Part shown: positions 43,407-51,911 of the stretch, piece by piece
Layout: the number at the start of each line of letters is the position of its first letter
Position numbering within the stretch: the stretch's first letter is position 1
Assembly (NCBI GenBank): GCA_002344795.1
Contig: DDUM01000055.1
Coordinates: 92,798 to 156,797, forward strand
DNA from: Flammeovirgaceae bacterium UBA2338
Lineage (GTDB): Bacteria; Bacteroidota; Bacteroidia; Cytophagales; Cyclobacteriaceae
Reading direction: 5' to 3'
Length of the DNA: 64,000 nucleotides
The notes under the pieces: generated by a model
Seen by the model: the letters and a program-made list of their open reading frames with translations, nothing else
The model's database searches: none
Told to the model about the DNA's origin: nothing
Program-made: the position numbers and the translations under genes

Positions 43407-44123
43407 CTATAACATTCCCTCATCTGCAAAACTAAAGTATTTTTGGCCAGCAACGATGAGATGATCCAATAACTGCACCTCCATCACCTTTCCTGCCTCT
43501 TTCAATTTTTTAGTAAGTGTAATGTCATTTTGGCTTGCAGTGAGATTGCCCGAGGGGTGGTTGTGCACTACGATAATGCCGCTTGCCAGCTCTTCAAGTG
43601 CCAGTTTGAATATTATTTTGGGATCGGCCACTGTACCGGATACACCACCTTCACTCACTCTCTTTTTTTTAATTAATCGGTTGGCCCTGTTGAATAATAA
43701 CACCCAGAACTCTTCATGAGCCAAATCCATCAGATCTCCTCTCACGAGGTCGTAGGCTTCTTTAGAGCTTGCTACTTTTGGTCTTTCGTTTGTTTCAGAT
43801 TCTTTTCTCCTGCGGCCCAATTCCATAGCAGCCACTATGGTTATTGCTTTTGCTTCTCCAATCCCCTTGCTTTTCATTAGGTCTTTAACGGTAAGCCGTG
43901 CCAGATCGTGCAAATTATTTTCTACAGTCTGTAATACTTGCCGTGCCACCTCAACAGCGCTCAATGATCCCGTTCCGGAGCCAATGAGCAGTGCGATCAA
44001 CTCTGCATCAGAGAGGGCGGATTTGCCCTTGAGTAGCATTTTTTCTCGAGGGCGATCTTCAGCAGCCCAACTTTTGATCCCCAGGGGTTTTGGTTTAGAC
44101 TTCATGTTATTAAGATGAGTCAT
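43407..44123 (-). CDS. radC: RadC family JAB/MPN domain protein
   Basis: A 238-residue RadC protein. The N-terminal half is a helix-hairpin-helix region (GIGEAKAITIVAAMELGRR), and the C-terminal half is a JAB1/MPN metalloprotease-like domain with VVHNHPSGNLTASQND as its metal motif (HxH...SGx...D). Despite its name a DNA repair role is unproven. The start could be the ATG at 44105 (MKSKPKPLGIKSW), which is closer to the family's usual beginning. A perfect palindrome (CCAAATATTTGG) lies at 44131-44142, just upstream. Confidence 0.93.
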   Translation of the reverse strand: MTHLNNMKSKPKPLGIKSWAAEDRPREKMLLKGKSALSDAELIALLIGSGTGSLSAVEVARQVLQTVENNLHDLARLTVKDLMKSKGIGEAKAITIVAAMELGRRRKESETNERPKVASSKEAYDLVRGDLMDLAHEEFWVLLFNRANRLIKKKRVSEGGVSGTVADPKIIFKLALEELASGIIVVHNHPSGNLTASQNDITLTKKLKEAGKVMEVQLLDHLIVAGQKYFSFADEGML

Positions 44124-44156
44124 TCAAAAACCAAATATTTGGATTTTTTAGGCAAT

Positions 44157-44199
44157 AAAAAACCCTCCCTCATTATCGTAAGTCCGAAACAAGGAAGGG
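44157..44199 (-). terminator. Intrinsic terminator after rpsT
   Basis: On the minus strand, CCCTTCCT pairs with AGGGAGGG (one G-U) over a 21-base loop, then six Ts. It also separates rpsT from radC. Confidence 0.85.
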
Positions 44200-44221
44200 A
44201 AAAGTATTTTCATTCCCGCTT

Positions 44222-44476
44222 TTAGGCGAGGCTATTTACGCGCTTAGCCAGTTTAGATTTCTGATTGGCAGCTTTCTTCCAATGAATGATGTTTTTCTTG
44301 GCTAGCTTGTCAATAAGCGAAGAAACCTCTTTTAAAAGAGTTTCAGCTTCTGGTTTAGAAGTAGTAGCCACTAATTTCTTAGTAACTGTACGTGTAGTTT
44401 TATGCTGATAACGATTGCGTAAGCGCTTCTTCTCGTTAGCCCTGATCCTTTTCTCTGCTGATTTGTGGTTTGCCAT
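44222..44476 (-). CDS. rpsT: 30S ribosomal protein S20
   Basis: An 84-residue, strongly basic protein with the usual S20 start MANHKSAEKRIRANEKKRLRN and helical pattern to the C terminus. It binds 16S rRNA in the small subunit body. It is monocistronic, with a good promoter upstream and a terminator downstream. Confidence 0.96.
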   Translation of the reverse strand: MANHKSAEKRIRANEKKRLRNRYQHKTTRTVTKKLVATTSKPEAETLLKEVSSLIDKLAKKNIIHWKKAANQKSKLAKRVNSLA

Positions 44477-44499
44477 AAGTCTTTTTTACAAACGGACTG

Positions 44500-44530
44500 C
44501 AAATGTAAGATCATTCAGCATAATTACAAA
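44500..44530 (-). promoter_or_regulatory. rpsT promoter, best consensus match in the window
   Basis: On the minus strand TTTG (44527-44530) and TACATTTG (44500-44507) are separated by exactly 19 bases, fitting the Bacteroidota sigma-A consensus (TTTG ... TAnnTTTG). Confidence 0.75.
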
Positions 44531-44542
44531 ACACAGTTTAGC

Positions 44543-46153
44543 TCATTTTCCATTGATTTTACCTTCAAACAAAAGCCATGTCTGAGGGTCAAGAATGAGC
44601 TCCAAGGGCTTTTTTTCAGCCGAAAAACTGAATTTTGTCTCTTTTCCAGCCAATTGAAGCGTTTGGATGTTAATTGAGCTGCTTTCTGTTTTTACACCAA
44701 TCTCCATTGGTGTAGTAAATTTTGTTGCCTGGGTCTGTTTGACCACAAGGTCTACCTGCTTCTTTTTTATGTTATAACTCCAGGCTGCTGAAATCACGGG
44801 ATGCCCAGCTGTCCTCAGCCATTGATTAAAAAATGACTTTAAGTCCTTTCCAGACACTTTTTCCATTATTGCCATGAAATCGGATGTCAACGCGTTGGAG
44901 TTTTGATACGTTTTGTAGTACGCCCTTATTCCGTCCCAAAACGCTTCATCTCCTACCTCTTTTCTTAGCATATGAAGTACCCAACTTCCTTTTTGATATG
45001 AATTGGTATTTAACACCCGATTAATATTTATCAATGTGGTGTCGATTACGGGTGCTGGGTTCTTTTTAAAGTATTGAACAACTTCAGTTCTTTGCGTTGC
45101 CATCCTGCTGGCCAACTCCTCTTTGCCGTAGGTGGCTTCATAATATAAATTGGTAAAGTAGGTGGCGAACCCCTCACTCAGCCACACGTGATACCAATCC
45201 ATTTCAGAGGCAGAATCACCAAACCATTGATGTGCAATTTCATGGGCGATCAATCCTTCGCGTTCATTTTTGCCTGTCACTGAATTTTCGTAATAAAAAA
45301 TATTGCTGGCGTTCTCCATGCCACCAAATCGTGTGGTTGATTGCACATTGGCAAGTTTTTGATAGGGATATGAACCGATGTGATCAATGAAATAATTAAG
45401 AATGTTTGTAGCTATTTTGAAATCCGTGAAACCCGCTTCTTTATTCTGAGGATATACCCAGGTTTCCACGGGGATATTATTAATTACTCCTGCTGTTGTA
45501 ACGGCAAACCTGGCCACACCAATTACCATCACTTTGGTAGGAATATTTACCGTTTCTTTCCAATGCGACAAAATCCTGTTGTTGGGTAGGTTGGTCCTTT
45601 CGATAAGTACTCCGTTGGCAATGGTCTGATAGTGTGAGGGGGCTGTTACAATAAATTCGCAGCTCGCTTTGTCGTAGGGGTGGTCAATGGTAGGTAGCCA
45701 ATGATGCGCCCGGTTAGGCCAATTGTCTCCAAAGAAAGTGCGATCGCCAAATTTATTGGTACTGATCACCAATCCATCGGTAGGGATTCCTGAGTAATTA
45801 ATTGTTATGGTAATTTCTTCTCCTGCTTGAGGTGGATTATTTAATGTAATAGAAAGTCTATCATTCTTTTGACTAAATTTTAATGAGTTTTTCTGTTGGG
45901 TAACTGAATTTACCGTCATTCCTCTTTCATCTTGAGATTTTCCCACTAAATCCAATTCAAAAGTTGATACCGAATTTTTAAATAAAATGGTAACTTCCGT
46001 TGTTCCTGCTATGGTATTGTCCGAGTCATTCAAATCAATTTGAAACAGGTAATGTTGAATGTCAATGTTGGGATTTCTTGGGTACGGATCTGTGGCAAAA
46101 ATTTGAGAGACAGCACTGAGGTAAAAGGCAAGTACTAAAGTAAATTTCGACAT
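44543..46153 (-). CDS. M1 family metallopeptidase (short form)
   Basis: A 536-residue aminopeptidase-like protein with a signal peptide (about 1-20, ending QIFA). The zinc site is HEIAHQWFGDSAS with the third ligand Glu in WLSEGFATYF, and the substrate-recognition motif reads GGMENAS. The catalytic Tyr region is present in the M1 fold. It is short compared with 850-residue M1 peptidases, lacking the large C-terminal helical domain, as is common in Bacteroidota. It is probably secreted to the periplasm and cleaves N-terminal residues from peptides. It is divergent from the following gene, with only 29 bases between the starts. Confidence 0.93.
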   Translation of the reverse strand: MSKFTLVLAFYLSAVSQIFATDPYPRNPNIDIQHYLFQIDLNDSDNTIAGTTEVTILFKNSVSTFELDLVGKSQDERGMTVNSVTQQKNSLKFSQKNDRLSITLNNPPQAGEEITITINYSGIPTDGLVISTNKFGDRTFFGDNWPNRAHHWLPTIDHPYDKASCEFIVTAPSHYQTIANGVLIERTNLPNNRILSHWKETVNIPTKVMVIGVARFAVTTAGVINNIPVETWVYPQNKEAGFTDFKIATNILNYFIDHIGSYPYQKLANVQSTTRFGGMENASNIFYYENSVTGKNEREGLIAHEIAHQWFGDSASEMDWYHVWLSEGFATYFTNLYYEATYGKEELASRMATQRTEVVQYFKKNPAPVIDTTLININRVLNTNSYQKGSWVLHMLRKEVGDEAFWDGIRAYYKTYQNSNALTSDFMAIMEKVSGKDLKSFFNQWLRTAGHPVISAAWSYNIKKKQVDLVVKQTQATKFTTPMEIGVKTESSSINIQTLQLAGKETKFSFSAEKKPLELILDPQTWLLFEGKINGK

Positions 46154-46182
46154 GTAGGTAAATTTTCGGAAATATAAATACA

Positions 46183-47160
46183 GTGTTCCGCATACGTAAA
46201 TTATTACCCCTTTGTTTGACTATTCCTTGTCTTGGATTTGTCTGGGGTTTCTTTGCCCATAAAAAAATAAACAGATTGGCGGTTTTCACACTCCCTTCGG
46301 AGATGATTGGATTCTACAAGAAGAATATAGAATTCCTTACAGAAGAATCCGTATCTCCTGACAGAAGAAGGTACGCAGTGAAAGATGAGGCTCCCCGTCA
46401 TTATATCGATCTGGATGAATTTGGAGACAGTGCCACTTTTAAATTACCCAGAACATGGCAAAAAGCGGTTGAACTATATGGAGAGGATTCTTTAATGGAA
46501 AGGGGAATTGTTCCATGGCATGTTACCAGCATGTATTATCAACTAAAAACTGCGATGATGCTTTATGATCCCCAAAAGATATTGCGCGCGTCAGCAGAGT
46601 TGGGTCATTATGTTGCTGATGCCAATGTGCCCTTGCATACCACCAGTAACTACGATGGACAGCTTACCAATCAAGAGGGTTTACACGGGTTTTGGGAGTC
46701 GAGACTTCCTGAGTTATTTTTTATTGACTATGATTTTTTTGTGGGACGGGCAACGTATATCGACAATGTACCGGATTATGCATGGAGAGCCGTAACAAAG
46801 GCTCATCTGGCGCTGGACTCTGTGCTTGGCTTTGAAAAGCAAGTGGGAGAAAGGATGAAGAATAAAAAGTACAGCTTTGAAACAAGGGGAAAGCAAACCG
46901 TAAAAGTAGTGTCTTATCAATATGCGAAAGCCTACCACTCATCACTCAATGGGATGGTGGAAAGGCAAATGCGTGCAAGTGTGAAAATGATAGGCGACTT
47001 GTGGTATACCGCCTGGGTAGAGGCTGGTCAGCCTGACCTTAAGAAATTGATTGACTACAAGCCCTCCGCTCAGGAATTAGAGGCTCGTAAAAAGGAACTG
47101 GAACAATGGAAGGTACATAATTACCCAGCTAGAAAGCATGAAGAAGATGGTAGTAATTGA
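46183..47160 (+). CDS. Zinc-dependent phospholipase C / S1-P1 nuclease-like protein
   Basis: A 325-residue exported protein. A signal segment (about 5-22) is followed by the fold of the zinc-dependent phospholipase C and S1/P1 nuclease superfamily: WHVTSMYYQL near residue 107, ELGHYVADANVPLHTTSN near 140 and LHGFWESRLPEL near 166, which supply the histidine and aspartate ligands of a trinuclear zinc centre. The start is GTG; no ATG fits the signal peptide. A lipid, nucleic acid or other phosphoester is the possible substrate. Confidence 0.85.
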   Translation: MFRIRKLLPLCLTIPCLGFVWGFFAHKKINRLAVFTLPSEMIGFYKKNIEFLTEESVSPDRRRYAVKDEAPRHYIDLDEFGDSATFKLPRTWQKAVELYGEDSLMERGIVPWHVTSMYYQLKTAMMLYDPQKILRASAELGHYVADANVPLHTTSNYDGQLTNQEGLHGFWESRLPELFFIDYDFFVGRATYIDNVPDYAWRAVTKAHLALDSVLGFEKQVGERMKNKKYSFETRGKQTVKVVSYQYAKAYHSSLNGMVERQMRASVKMIGDLWYTAWVEAGQPDLKKLIDYKPSAQELEARKKELEQWKVHNYPARKHEEDGSN

Positions 47161-47299
47161 TTGATCTGTGCTTCATTCTTGATCTCTAGTTTGTCAAATC
47201 GTTGCTGTAATTGACCTGAAGTTTTTTTGGTGTAAAGTTGATTGACTTCTATAGGTTAATTTCCTATGTTGTTTTATCTAAACCTTTAATCAAGTCACT

Positions 47300-47497
47300 A
47301 TGTATTCAATTATTACTCAATATTGGATTTCGACCATTGTGGCCGTTACCATTTTGGGTGGGTTGGCGCTATGGATTGCAAGTACAAAAATGAGCCGAAA
47401 GGAAATCCACCCAATCCCAAAAAGGAAAATAAAAAATAATTTTAGTGCAAAGAATGAGGGTCCACCCTTGTTAATTCGATTGCCAAAATTGGGGTAG
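47300..47497 (+). CDS. Small single-pass membrane protein, unknown
   Basis: A 65-residue protein with one transmembrane helix (about residues 9-27) and a basic C-terminal tail (KKRKIKNNF-like). No family is recognised. Coding potential is moderate: the start ATG follows an AAGTCACT stretch and a hydrophobic N terminus is clear, but such a short frame may be fortuitous. Confidence 0.5.
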   Translation: MYSIITQYWISTIVAVTILGGLALWIASTKMSRKEIHPIPKRKIKNNFSAKNEGPPLLIRLPKLG

Positions 47498-47644
47498 TGC
47501 CGCAGGGCTTCTTTGTGATGTGAGTTGGCTTGTGTTTTAATTCAATTGAAATTTGCAAGCATCTGTTGCACTCCTGTTTCGTTAAGCCACAACGGCTTGA
47601 CAAGTATCGTATCATGCGATTAGTGGGTTATTTATACTATTATT

Positions 47645-47668
47645 AACCTTCTAAAAGGTTGTGTTTTT
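47645..47668 (+). terminator. Possible weak terminator
   Basis: AACCTT pairs with AAGGTT around a CTAA loop, followed by GTGTTTTT. It could end the small membrane protein transcript. Confidence 0.4.
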
Positions 47669-47710
47669 CCTAAAAAATGCAAAAATTTAGTAACCCTAAC
47701 CCCCCTAGAT

Positions 47711-48166
47711 ATGAGTTTTTTTAACAATCCCAATAGAATTTCTGAGAGTTATGGACTTAGAATTGCGGCTGGTCTCATAGGTTTTTTTCTTATTATGAAA
47801 TTGGTAGGCCTCAGCCATATTGTGGAGCTGCGCCTTCTCAATCTTCCTATCCTTGCAGGTGGTGTCTATATGGCACTTAAGAGATTCAAAAAAGCACATC
47901 ATGACAGATTGAACTATTTCAGGGGACTTATTACTGGAGTCACTACTGCTGCCGTGGGCTCTTTGGTGTTTGCTTTTTTCCTTTTTCTCTACATGAAATT
48001 GGATACCAGTATGATGCAGTTCATTATCGAAAACGAACCTATGGGCAGATACATGAATCCCTATATCTCAGCCTTTGTTGTAGCTTTGGAAGGTGTTTTC
48101 TCTGGTCTTTTGGTCACTTTTATTCTTATGAACTATGTAGATTCTGACCAGGTTAATCAATCATAG
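47711..48166 (+). CDS. DUF4199-like four-helix membrane protein
   Basis: A 151-residue protein with four hydrophobic segments (about 17-34, 41-56, 74-98 and 120-140). The pattern and the YFRGLITGVTTAAVGS segment resemble the DUF4199 family, which also has a pair of genes near 16.3-17.4 kb. It begins MSFFNNPNRISESYGLRIAAG. A glycosyltransferase follows, as in the other DUF4199 locus, so the two gene types may be functionally linked. Confidence 0.72.
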   Translation: MSFFNNPNRISESYGLRIAAGLIGFFLIMKLVGLSHIVELRLLNLPILAGGVYMALKRFKKAHHDRLNYFRGLITGVTTAAVGSLVFAFFLFLYMKLDTSMMQFIIENEPMGRYMNPYISAFVVALEGVFSGLLVTFILMNYVDSDQVNQS

Positions 48167-48234
48167 GCAGTTCAATCTTTTGATTTTCTACTTATATTAA
48201 ATGAGTTGTCCTCTGGGGCAAACTGTTTAGTGCC

Positions 48235-48242
48235 GTATATTT
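48235..48242 (+). promoter_or_regulatory. TATATTTG -7 box before the glycosyltransferase
   Basis: Exact TAnnTTTG match. Because a message starting after it cannot include a start at 48241, the next in-frame start, TTG at 48268, is preferred. Confidence 0.45.
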
Positions 48243-48267
48243 GTGCCCTTTAAAAATATACGGACGC

Positions 48268-49371
48268 TTGCACTTTTTTGAACTATTTTTTCTTGTCTTT
48301 TCTGGGATACAGGTGGTATATCTGGTGATCTATCTTAAAGCATTTAATAAAATGAAAATAGATAGAAACGAATTGTCCGTTCCCGTATCAGTGATCGTAT
48401 GCGCACATGATGAAGAACAGAACCTTCGTGAGTTGATCCCAGAATTGCTTCAACAAGATTATGCAGACTTTGAGGTAATAGTGGTGGAAGATCGGAGTAA
48501 TGATGGCAGCTTTGATTATTTGCATGAGATGGCAAGTCAGAATCATCAACTTAGGGTAATTCCCATAAAGCACAGACCTGACCATATCAATGGCAAGAAA
48601 TTTGCACTTACACTGGGAATAAAGGCTGCTAAACATGAGTGGGTGCTGCTTACCGATGCGGACTGCAGACCTCGAAGCAACAAATGGATTGGAGAAATGA
48701 GTAGTCAGTTTTCGAATGGTACAGATATAGTCCTTGGCTATTCACCCTACCTTAGGTCTCCCGGCTTTCTCAATTCCTTTATTCGATATGAAGGACTGAC
48801 AACTGCGACTCAATACGCTGCTATGGCGTTGCTGGGAAAGCCATATATGGGTGTAGGGAGAAACCTTGCCTATAGGAAAAATATCTTTTTAGATAACAAG
48901 GGGTTTAATTCTCACTTGTCTGTAACCGGTGGTGATGACGATTTGTTCATCAATGAAGTGTGTAATGGCAGTAACACAAAGTTATTTGCTGGTGAAGATT
49001 CAATTGTGTACTCTAAACCAAAGACCACGTGGAGTGAATATTACTTTCAAAAAGTAAGACATTTATCAGTAGGTAAACATTACAAAACAGCGGATAAAAT
49101 AAGATTGGGTATATTTAACATTACTTTGATTGGTTTTTGGTTGTTGCTCATCCCAGCCTTATTGAATTCTTCTTTGATTTATATTCCTATTGCTGTTATT
49201 TTACTGCGTCTGACCTTACTTGTTGTGTTGGTTTATACTGCTTCGCGTAAGCTGGGAGATGCATTTGAAGCTTGGAAAGCACCCTTTTTAGACTTTATTT
49301 TTAGCATTTATTATCTTGTCATCGGCCTTGTGGCGTTACTCACTAATAAAGTTAGATGGAAGAAGACCTGA
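48268..49371 (+). CDS. Family 2 glycosyltransferase, membrane-bound
   Basis: A 367-residue enzyme from the TTG start. An N-terminal membrane helix (about 4-22) is followed by a GT-A domain: VSVIVCAHDEEQNLRELIP, VIVVEDRSNDGSFDYL, LTDADCRPRS (the DxD-like metal motif), TGGDDDLFINEV and the QKVRHLSVGKHY segment that corresponds to QxxRW. Two or three C-terminal membrane helices follow. This layout is typical of processive or hydrophobic-glycan transferases. An upstream in-frame start at 48241 lies within the promoter box and is less likely. Its end overlaps the sigma factor gene by 16 bases. Confidence 0.88.
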   Translation: MHFFELFFLVFSGIQVVYLVIYLKAFNKMKIDRNELSVPVSVIVCAHDEEQNLRELIPELLQQDYADFEVIVVEDRSNDGSFDYLHEMASQNHQLRVIPIKHRPDHINGKKFALTLGIKAAKHEWVLLTDADCRPRSNKWIGEMSSQFSNGTDIVLGYSPYLRSPGFLNSFIRYEGLTTATQYAAMALLGKPYMGVGRNLAYRKNIFLDNKGFNSHLSVTGGDDDLFINEVCNGSNTKLFAGEDSIVYSKPKTTWSEYYFQKVRHLSVGKHYKTADKIRLGIFNITLIGFWLLLIPALLNSSLIYIPIAVILLRLTLLVVLVYTASRKLGDAFEAWKAPFLDFIFSIYYLVIGLVALLTNKVRWKKT

Positions 49372-49967
49372 ATAGCAGATTTTCAAAGAAAGCGCTGGAA
49401 GATTTTAAGCTGATTGACATGGCCGTAGAGGGTGATGAGCAGGCGTATGCCAAACTCTTAGCCCGGTACAAACGGCCAGTATACCACATGATTTTAAAAA
49501 TGGTGCGGAATGTGGACGATTCAGAAGACCTTACCATTGAATCATTTGCCAAGGCATTCAAAAGTCTTCATCGCTTTAAAAAGGACTACACTTTTAGTAC
49601 CTGGTTATTCAGAATTGCCACCAACAATACAATTGATTTCATCCGAAAGAAAAGAGTTAATACGATGAGTATTAGTAATACTTACACCGATGACGATGGT
49701 CAGTCCGTTTCCATTGAAGTAGAGGATGGAAGTCTCAATCCACAAGAGGAGGCCATCAAGGCACAAAAGATTGAGTTGATTCAGCTCTTTGTAACGATGC
49801 TGCCTGCGAAGTATCAAAAACTGGTAAGACTTAGATATTATAATGAACTGTCCTACGAGGAAATTGCGCAGGAACTGGAAGCTCCATTAGGTACTGTGAA
49901 AGCTCAATTGCATCGTGCCCGTGAACTGATGTATGACCTGGTAAAAAATAAAAAAGAACATATTTAG
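49356..49967 (+). CDS. Sigma-70 family RNA polymerase sigma factor
   Basis: A 203-residue sigma factor with regions 2 and 4. Region 2 is ILKMVRNVDDSEDLTIESFAK and the following YTFSTWLFRIATNNTIDFIRKKR segment (about residues 50-100); region 4 is MLPAKYQKLVRLRYYNELSYEEIAQELEAPLGTVKAQLHRAR (about 145-190). It is larger than the window's other sigma factor. The gene overlaps the glycosyltransferase gene by 16 bases. No anti-sigma gene follows; a short broken frame lies just after it. Confidence 0.93.
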   Translation: MEEDLNSRFSKKALEDFKLIDMAVEGDEQAYAKLLARYKRPVYHMILKMVRNVDDSEDLTIESFAKAFKSLHRFKKDYTFSTWLFRIATNNTIDFIRKKRVNTMSISNTYTDDDGQSVSIEVEDGSLNPQEEAIKAQKIELIQLFVTMLPAKYQKLVRLRYYNELSYEEIAQELEAPLGTVKAQLHRARELMYDLVKNKKEHI

Positions 49968-49995
49968 TTCTTTTCGGATCACTTCATTTTATCCT

Positions 49996-50112
49996 ATGAA
50001 AACCTCGTTGATCATTTTTTGCGTAAGCGCATGGGTAACCACTGTTGGCCAAATCAATCCGCCACTGGTTAGTCAACGTAGTATAACCTTAACTCTTCTC
50101 TTTAATAAATAA
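49996..50112 (+). pseudogene. Orphan signal-peptide fragment (possible gene remnant)
   Basis: A 38-codon frame (TAA at 50110-50112) begins MKTSLIIFCVSAWVTTVGQ, a good signal peptide, and then about 19 residues without further features. It overlaps the tail of the convergent serine hydrolase gene by 24 bases. It looks like the 5' end of a secreted protein gene that was cut off. Confidence 0.4.
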
Positions 50113-51213
50113 CTCACCGACTATTTCGTCTATTGCATCTCTGGCCTCTTCAAATTGGGGATGGTAATTGTTGTTGAGGATGATCAGCGTTTTTCCTGCA
50201 TCCAGGTAACGAACGATAATGGTTTTATATCCGGGGTTATCTCCGTTGTGCCATACTACTTTCCCGGCACCTGATGTTGGGATAATCTCCCACCCAAACC
50301 CATAGTTGGATTTGTTGCCATTGTTAAGTGTAGCAGGAGTAAATGCATCTTTTAGTGTTTCCTGTGTGATCAGCTGATCTGCGTAAAGTGCCTGATCCCA
50401 TTTCAGTAGGTCTGCTGTAGTAGAACTTACGCGCCCTGGTCCCTTACGTCCCCCCAACCAAATAGTATAATTGGACGAAGGAAAAGAATCCGCTCTGATG
50501 AAACTCTTTCTGTCATCCACATAGATATGCCCGTAAGCAAGATGAAGGAGTTTGTTTTTCACTTCGTTGCTACGGATGGCGGTGGATGTCATTTGCAATG
50601 GTTCAAATATTCTTTCTTTACAAAACTCAATAAAGTCTTGTCCAGACACGGCTTCCGCTATGCTCGCCAGAAATACATAGCCTGTGTTGCTGTACTCATA
50701 TTTTTCGCCCGGCTCGAAATTCTTCGGAGGGTTATACTTTTTCAAGTATTCGAGGATATCAGGGTTGCTGGCCACTTTGCTTTTATCCCAATGTTCATCC
50801 ATCACGGCCTGGTAATCGGGCAACCCGGAAGTGTGATTGAGCAAATGTCTAATCGCAATCCCTTGATAAGTTAATCCTGGCAAATATTTTTCAATAGGAT
50901 CATCGTATTGTAATTTCCCTTCTTGTTGCAACATCATGATGGCCATGGCGGTAAACTGCTTGGATACTGAAGCCAGTTCAAAAATATCGTTGAGTTCGAT
51001 GGGAACATTGGTTTCGAAAGACCTCACGCCAAAAACTTTGTGGTAGATGGGCTCGCCCTTATCGGCAAAGAGTACGACACCGCTAAAATCGGGTAGAGAA
51101 GTGAAGATGGAGTCAATTTTTGTTACCAGTGTGTTTCCTTCTGATTTTTGATCTTGGTTCATCTTACAACCTAGTACTAGTGTCAGCAAGATGAGAATTG
51201 GTAATTTTGTCAT
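50089..51213 (-). CDS. Serine hydrolase lipoprotein, beta-lactamase family
   Basis: A 374-residue enzyme with a lipoprotein signal (MTKLPILILLTLVLGC). The catalytic motif is SVSK in LASVSKQFTAMA, the second motif YSN in YEYSNTGYVFLA, and a WHNGDNPGY segment replaces the KTG-type motif. The start at 51213 gives the best signal peptide; a start 7 residues upstream is possible. Lipidation suggests an envelope location. The gene converges with the sigma factor region and diverges from rsmG. Confidence 0.9.
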   Translation of the reverse strand: MTKLPILILLTLVLGCKMNQDQKSEGNTLVTKIDSIFTSLPDFSGVVLFADKGEPIYHKVFGVRSFETNVPIELNDIFELASVSKQFTAMAIMMLQQEGKLQYDDPIEKYLPGLTYQGIAIRHLLNHTSGLPDYQAVMDEHWDKSKVASNPDILEYLKKYNPPKNFEPGEKYEYSNTGYVFLASIAEAVSGQDFIEFCKERIFEPLQMTSTAIRSNEVKNKLLHLAYGHIYVDDRKSFIRADSFPSSNYTIWLGGRKGPGRVSSTTADLLKWDQALYADQLITQETLKDAFTPATLNNGNKSNYGFGWEIIPTSGAGKVVWHNGDNPGYKTIIVRYLDAGKTLIILNNNYHPQFEEARDAIDEIVGELFIKEKS

Positions 51214-51222
51214 GGGTTCACT

Positions 51223-51230
51223 TATTTTTG
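51223..51230 (+). promoter_or_regulatory. TATTTTTG -7 box before rsmG
   Basis: Exact TAnnTTTG match 31 bases before the rsmG TTG start. A TTG about 22 bases further upstream could be the -33 element. Confidence 0.5.
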
Positions 51231-51261
51231 ACAATAGAAATAACGTTTAAATCAGATCGAA

Positions 51262-51900
51262 TTGCAAGACACATCTCTAATATTAAAATACTTTCCGGTA
51301 TTAACACCCTCACAGATTGATCAGTTTAAAAAACTTGGTTTGGTCTATAAGGAATGGAATGATAAAATTAATGTGGTATCGCGTAAGGATATGGATAATC
51401 TATACACGAACCATATTTTACACTCTCTTGGGATCGCCAAGGTGATCTCTTTTCAGCCCTCCGCCAATGTATTGGACGTAGGTACGGGTGGTGGGTTTCC
51501 AGGTATTCCGCTGGCCATATTATTTCCAGCAACCAATTTTCATCTGGTGGATTCCATTGGTAAGAAAATTACAGTGGTGAATGAGGTAGTAAAATCGCTG
51601 GGCCTCAAGAATGTGATTGGTGAAAAAATAAGAGCGGAAGAGATAAAGAATAGAAAATATGATTTTATTGTAAGTCGGGCTGTGACCCGAATGAAGGAGT
51701 TTTATGGTTGGGTTTATAATAAAGTAAACAATGAATCCGCCCATGATATGGACAATGGTATTCTCTACTTAAAGGGGGGTGATCTTGAGGAAGAGATGAA
51801 TGAGTTAAAAAGACCTTATCAATTGTTTGAGCTTACAGAATTTTTTGAAGAAGAATTTTTTGAGACCAAGAAGGTGGTGTATGTGCCGGTACACCAATGA
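51262..51900 (+). CDS. rsmG: 16S rRNA (guanine-N7) methyltransferase RsmG
   Basis: A 212-residue enzyme that methylates G527 of 16S rRNA. The family SAM motif LDVGTGGGFPGIPLAI is near residues 73-88, HLVDSIGKK near 96, VSRAVTRM near 137, and LKGGDL near 175. The N terminus EWNDKINVVSRKD is typical. The start is TTG; the first conserved residues follow closely. The gene is divergent from a serine hydrolase gene and is followed by a convergent surface protein gene with an 11-base gap. Confidence 0.95.
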   Translation: MQDTSLILKYFPVLTPSQIDQFKKLGLVYKEWNDKINVVSRKDMDNLYTNHILHSLGIAKVISFQPSANVLDVGTGGGFPGIPLAILFPATNFHLVDSIGKKITVVNEVVKSLGLKNVIGEKIRAEEIKNRKYDFIVSRAVTRMKEFYGWVYNKVNNESAHDMDNGILYLKGGDLEEEMNELKRPYQLFELTEFFEEEFFETKKVVYVPVHQ

Positions 51901-51911
51901 TTGCAACTTGT

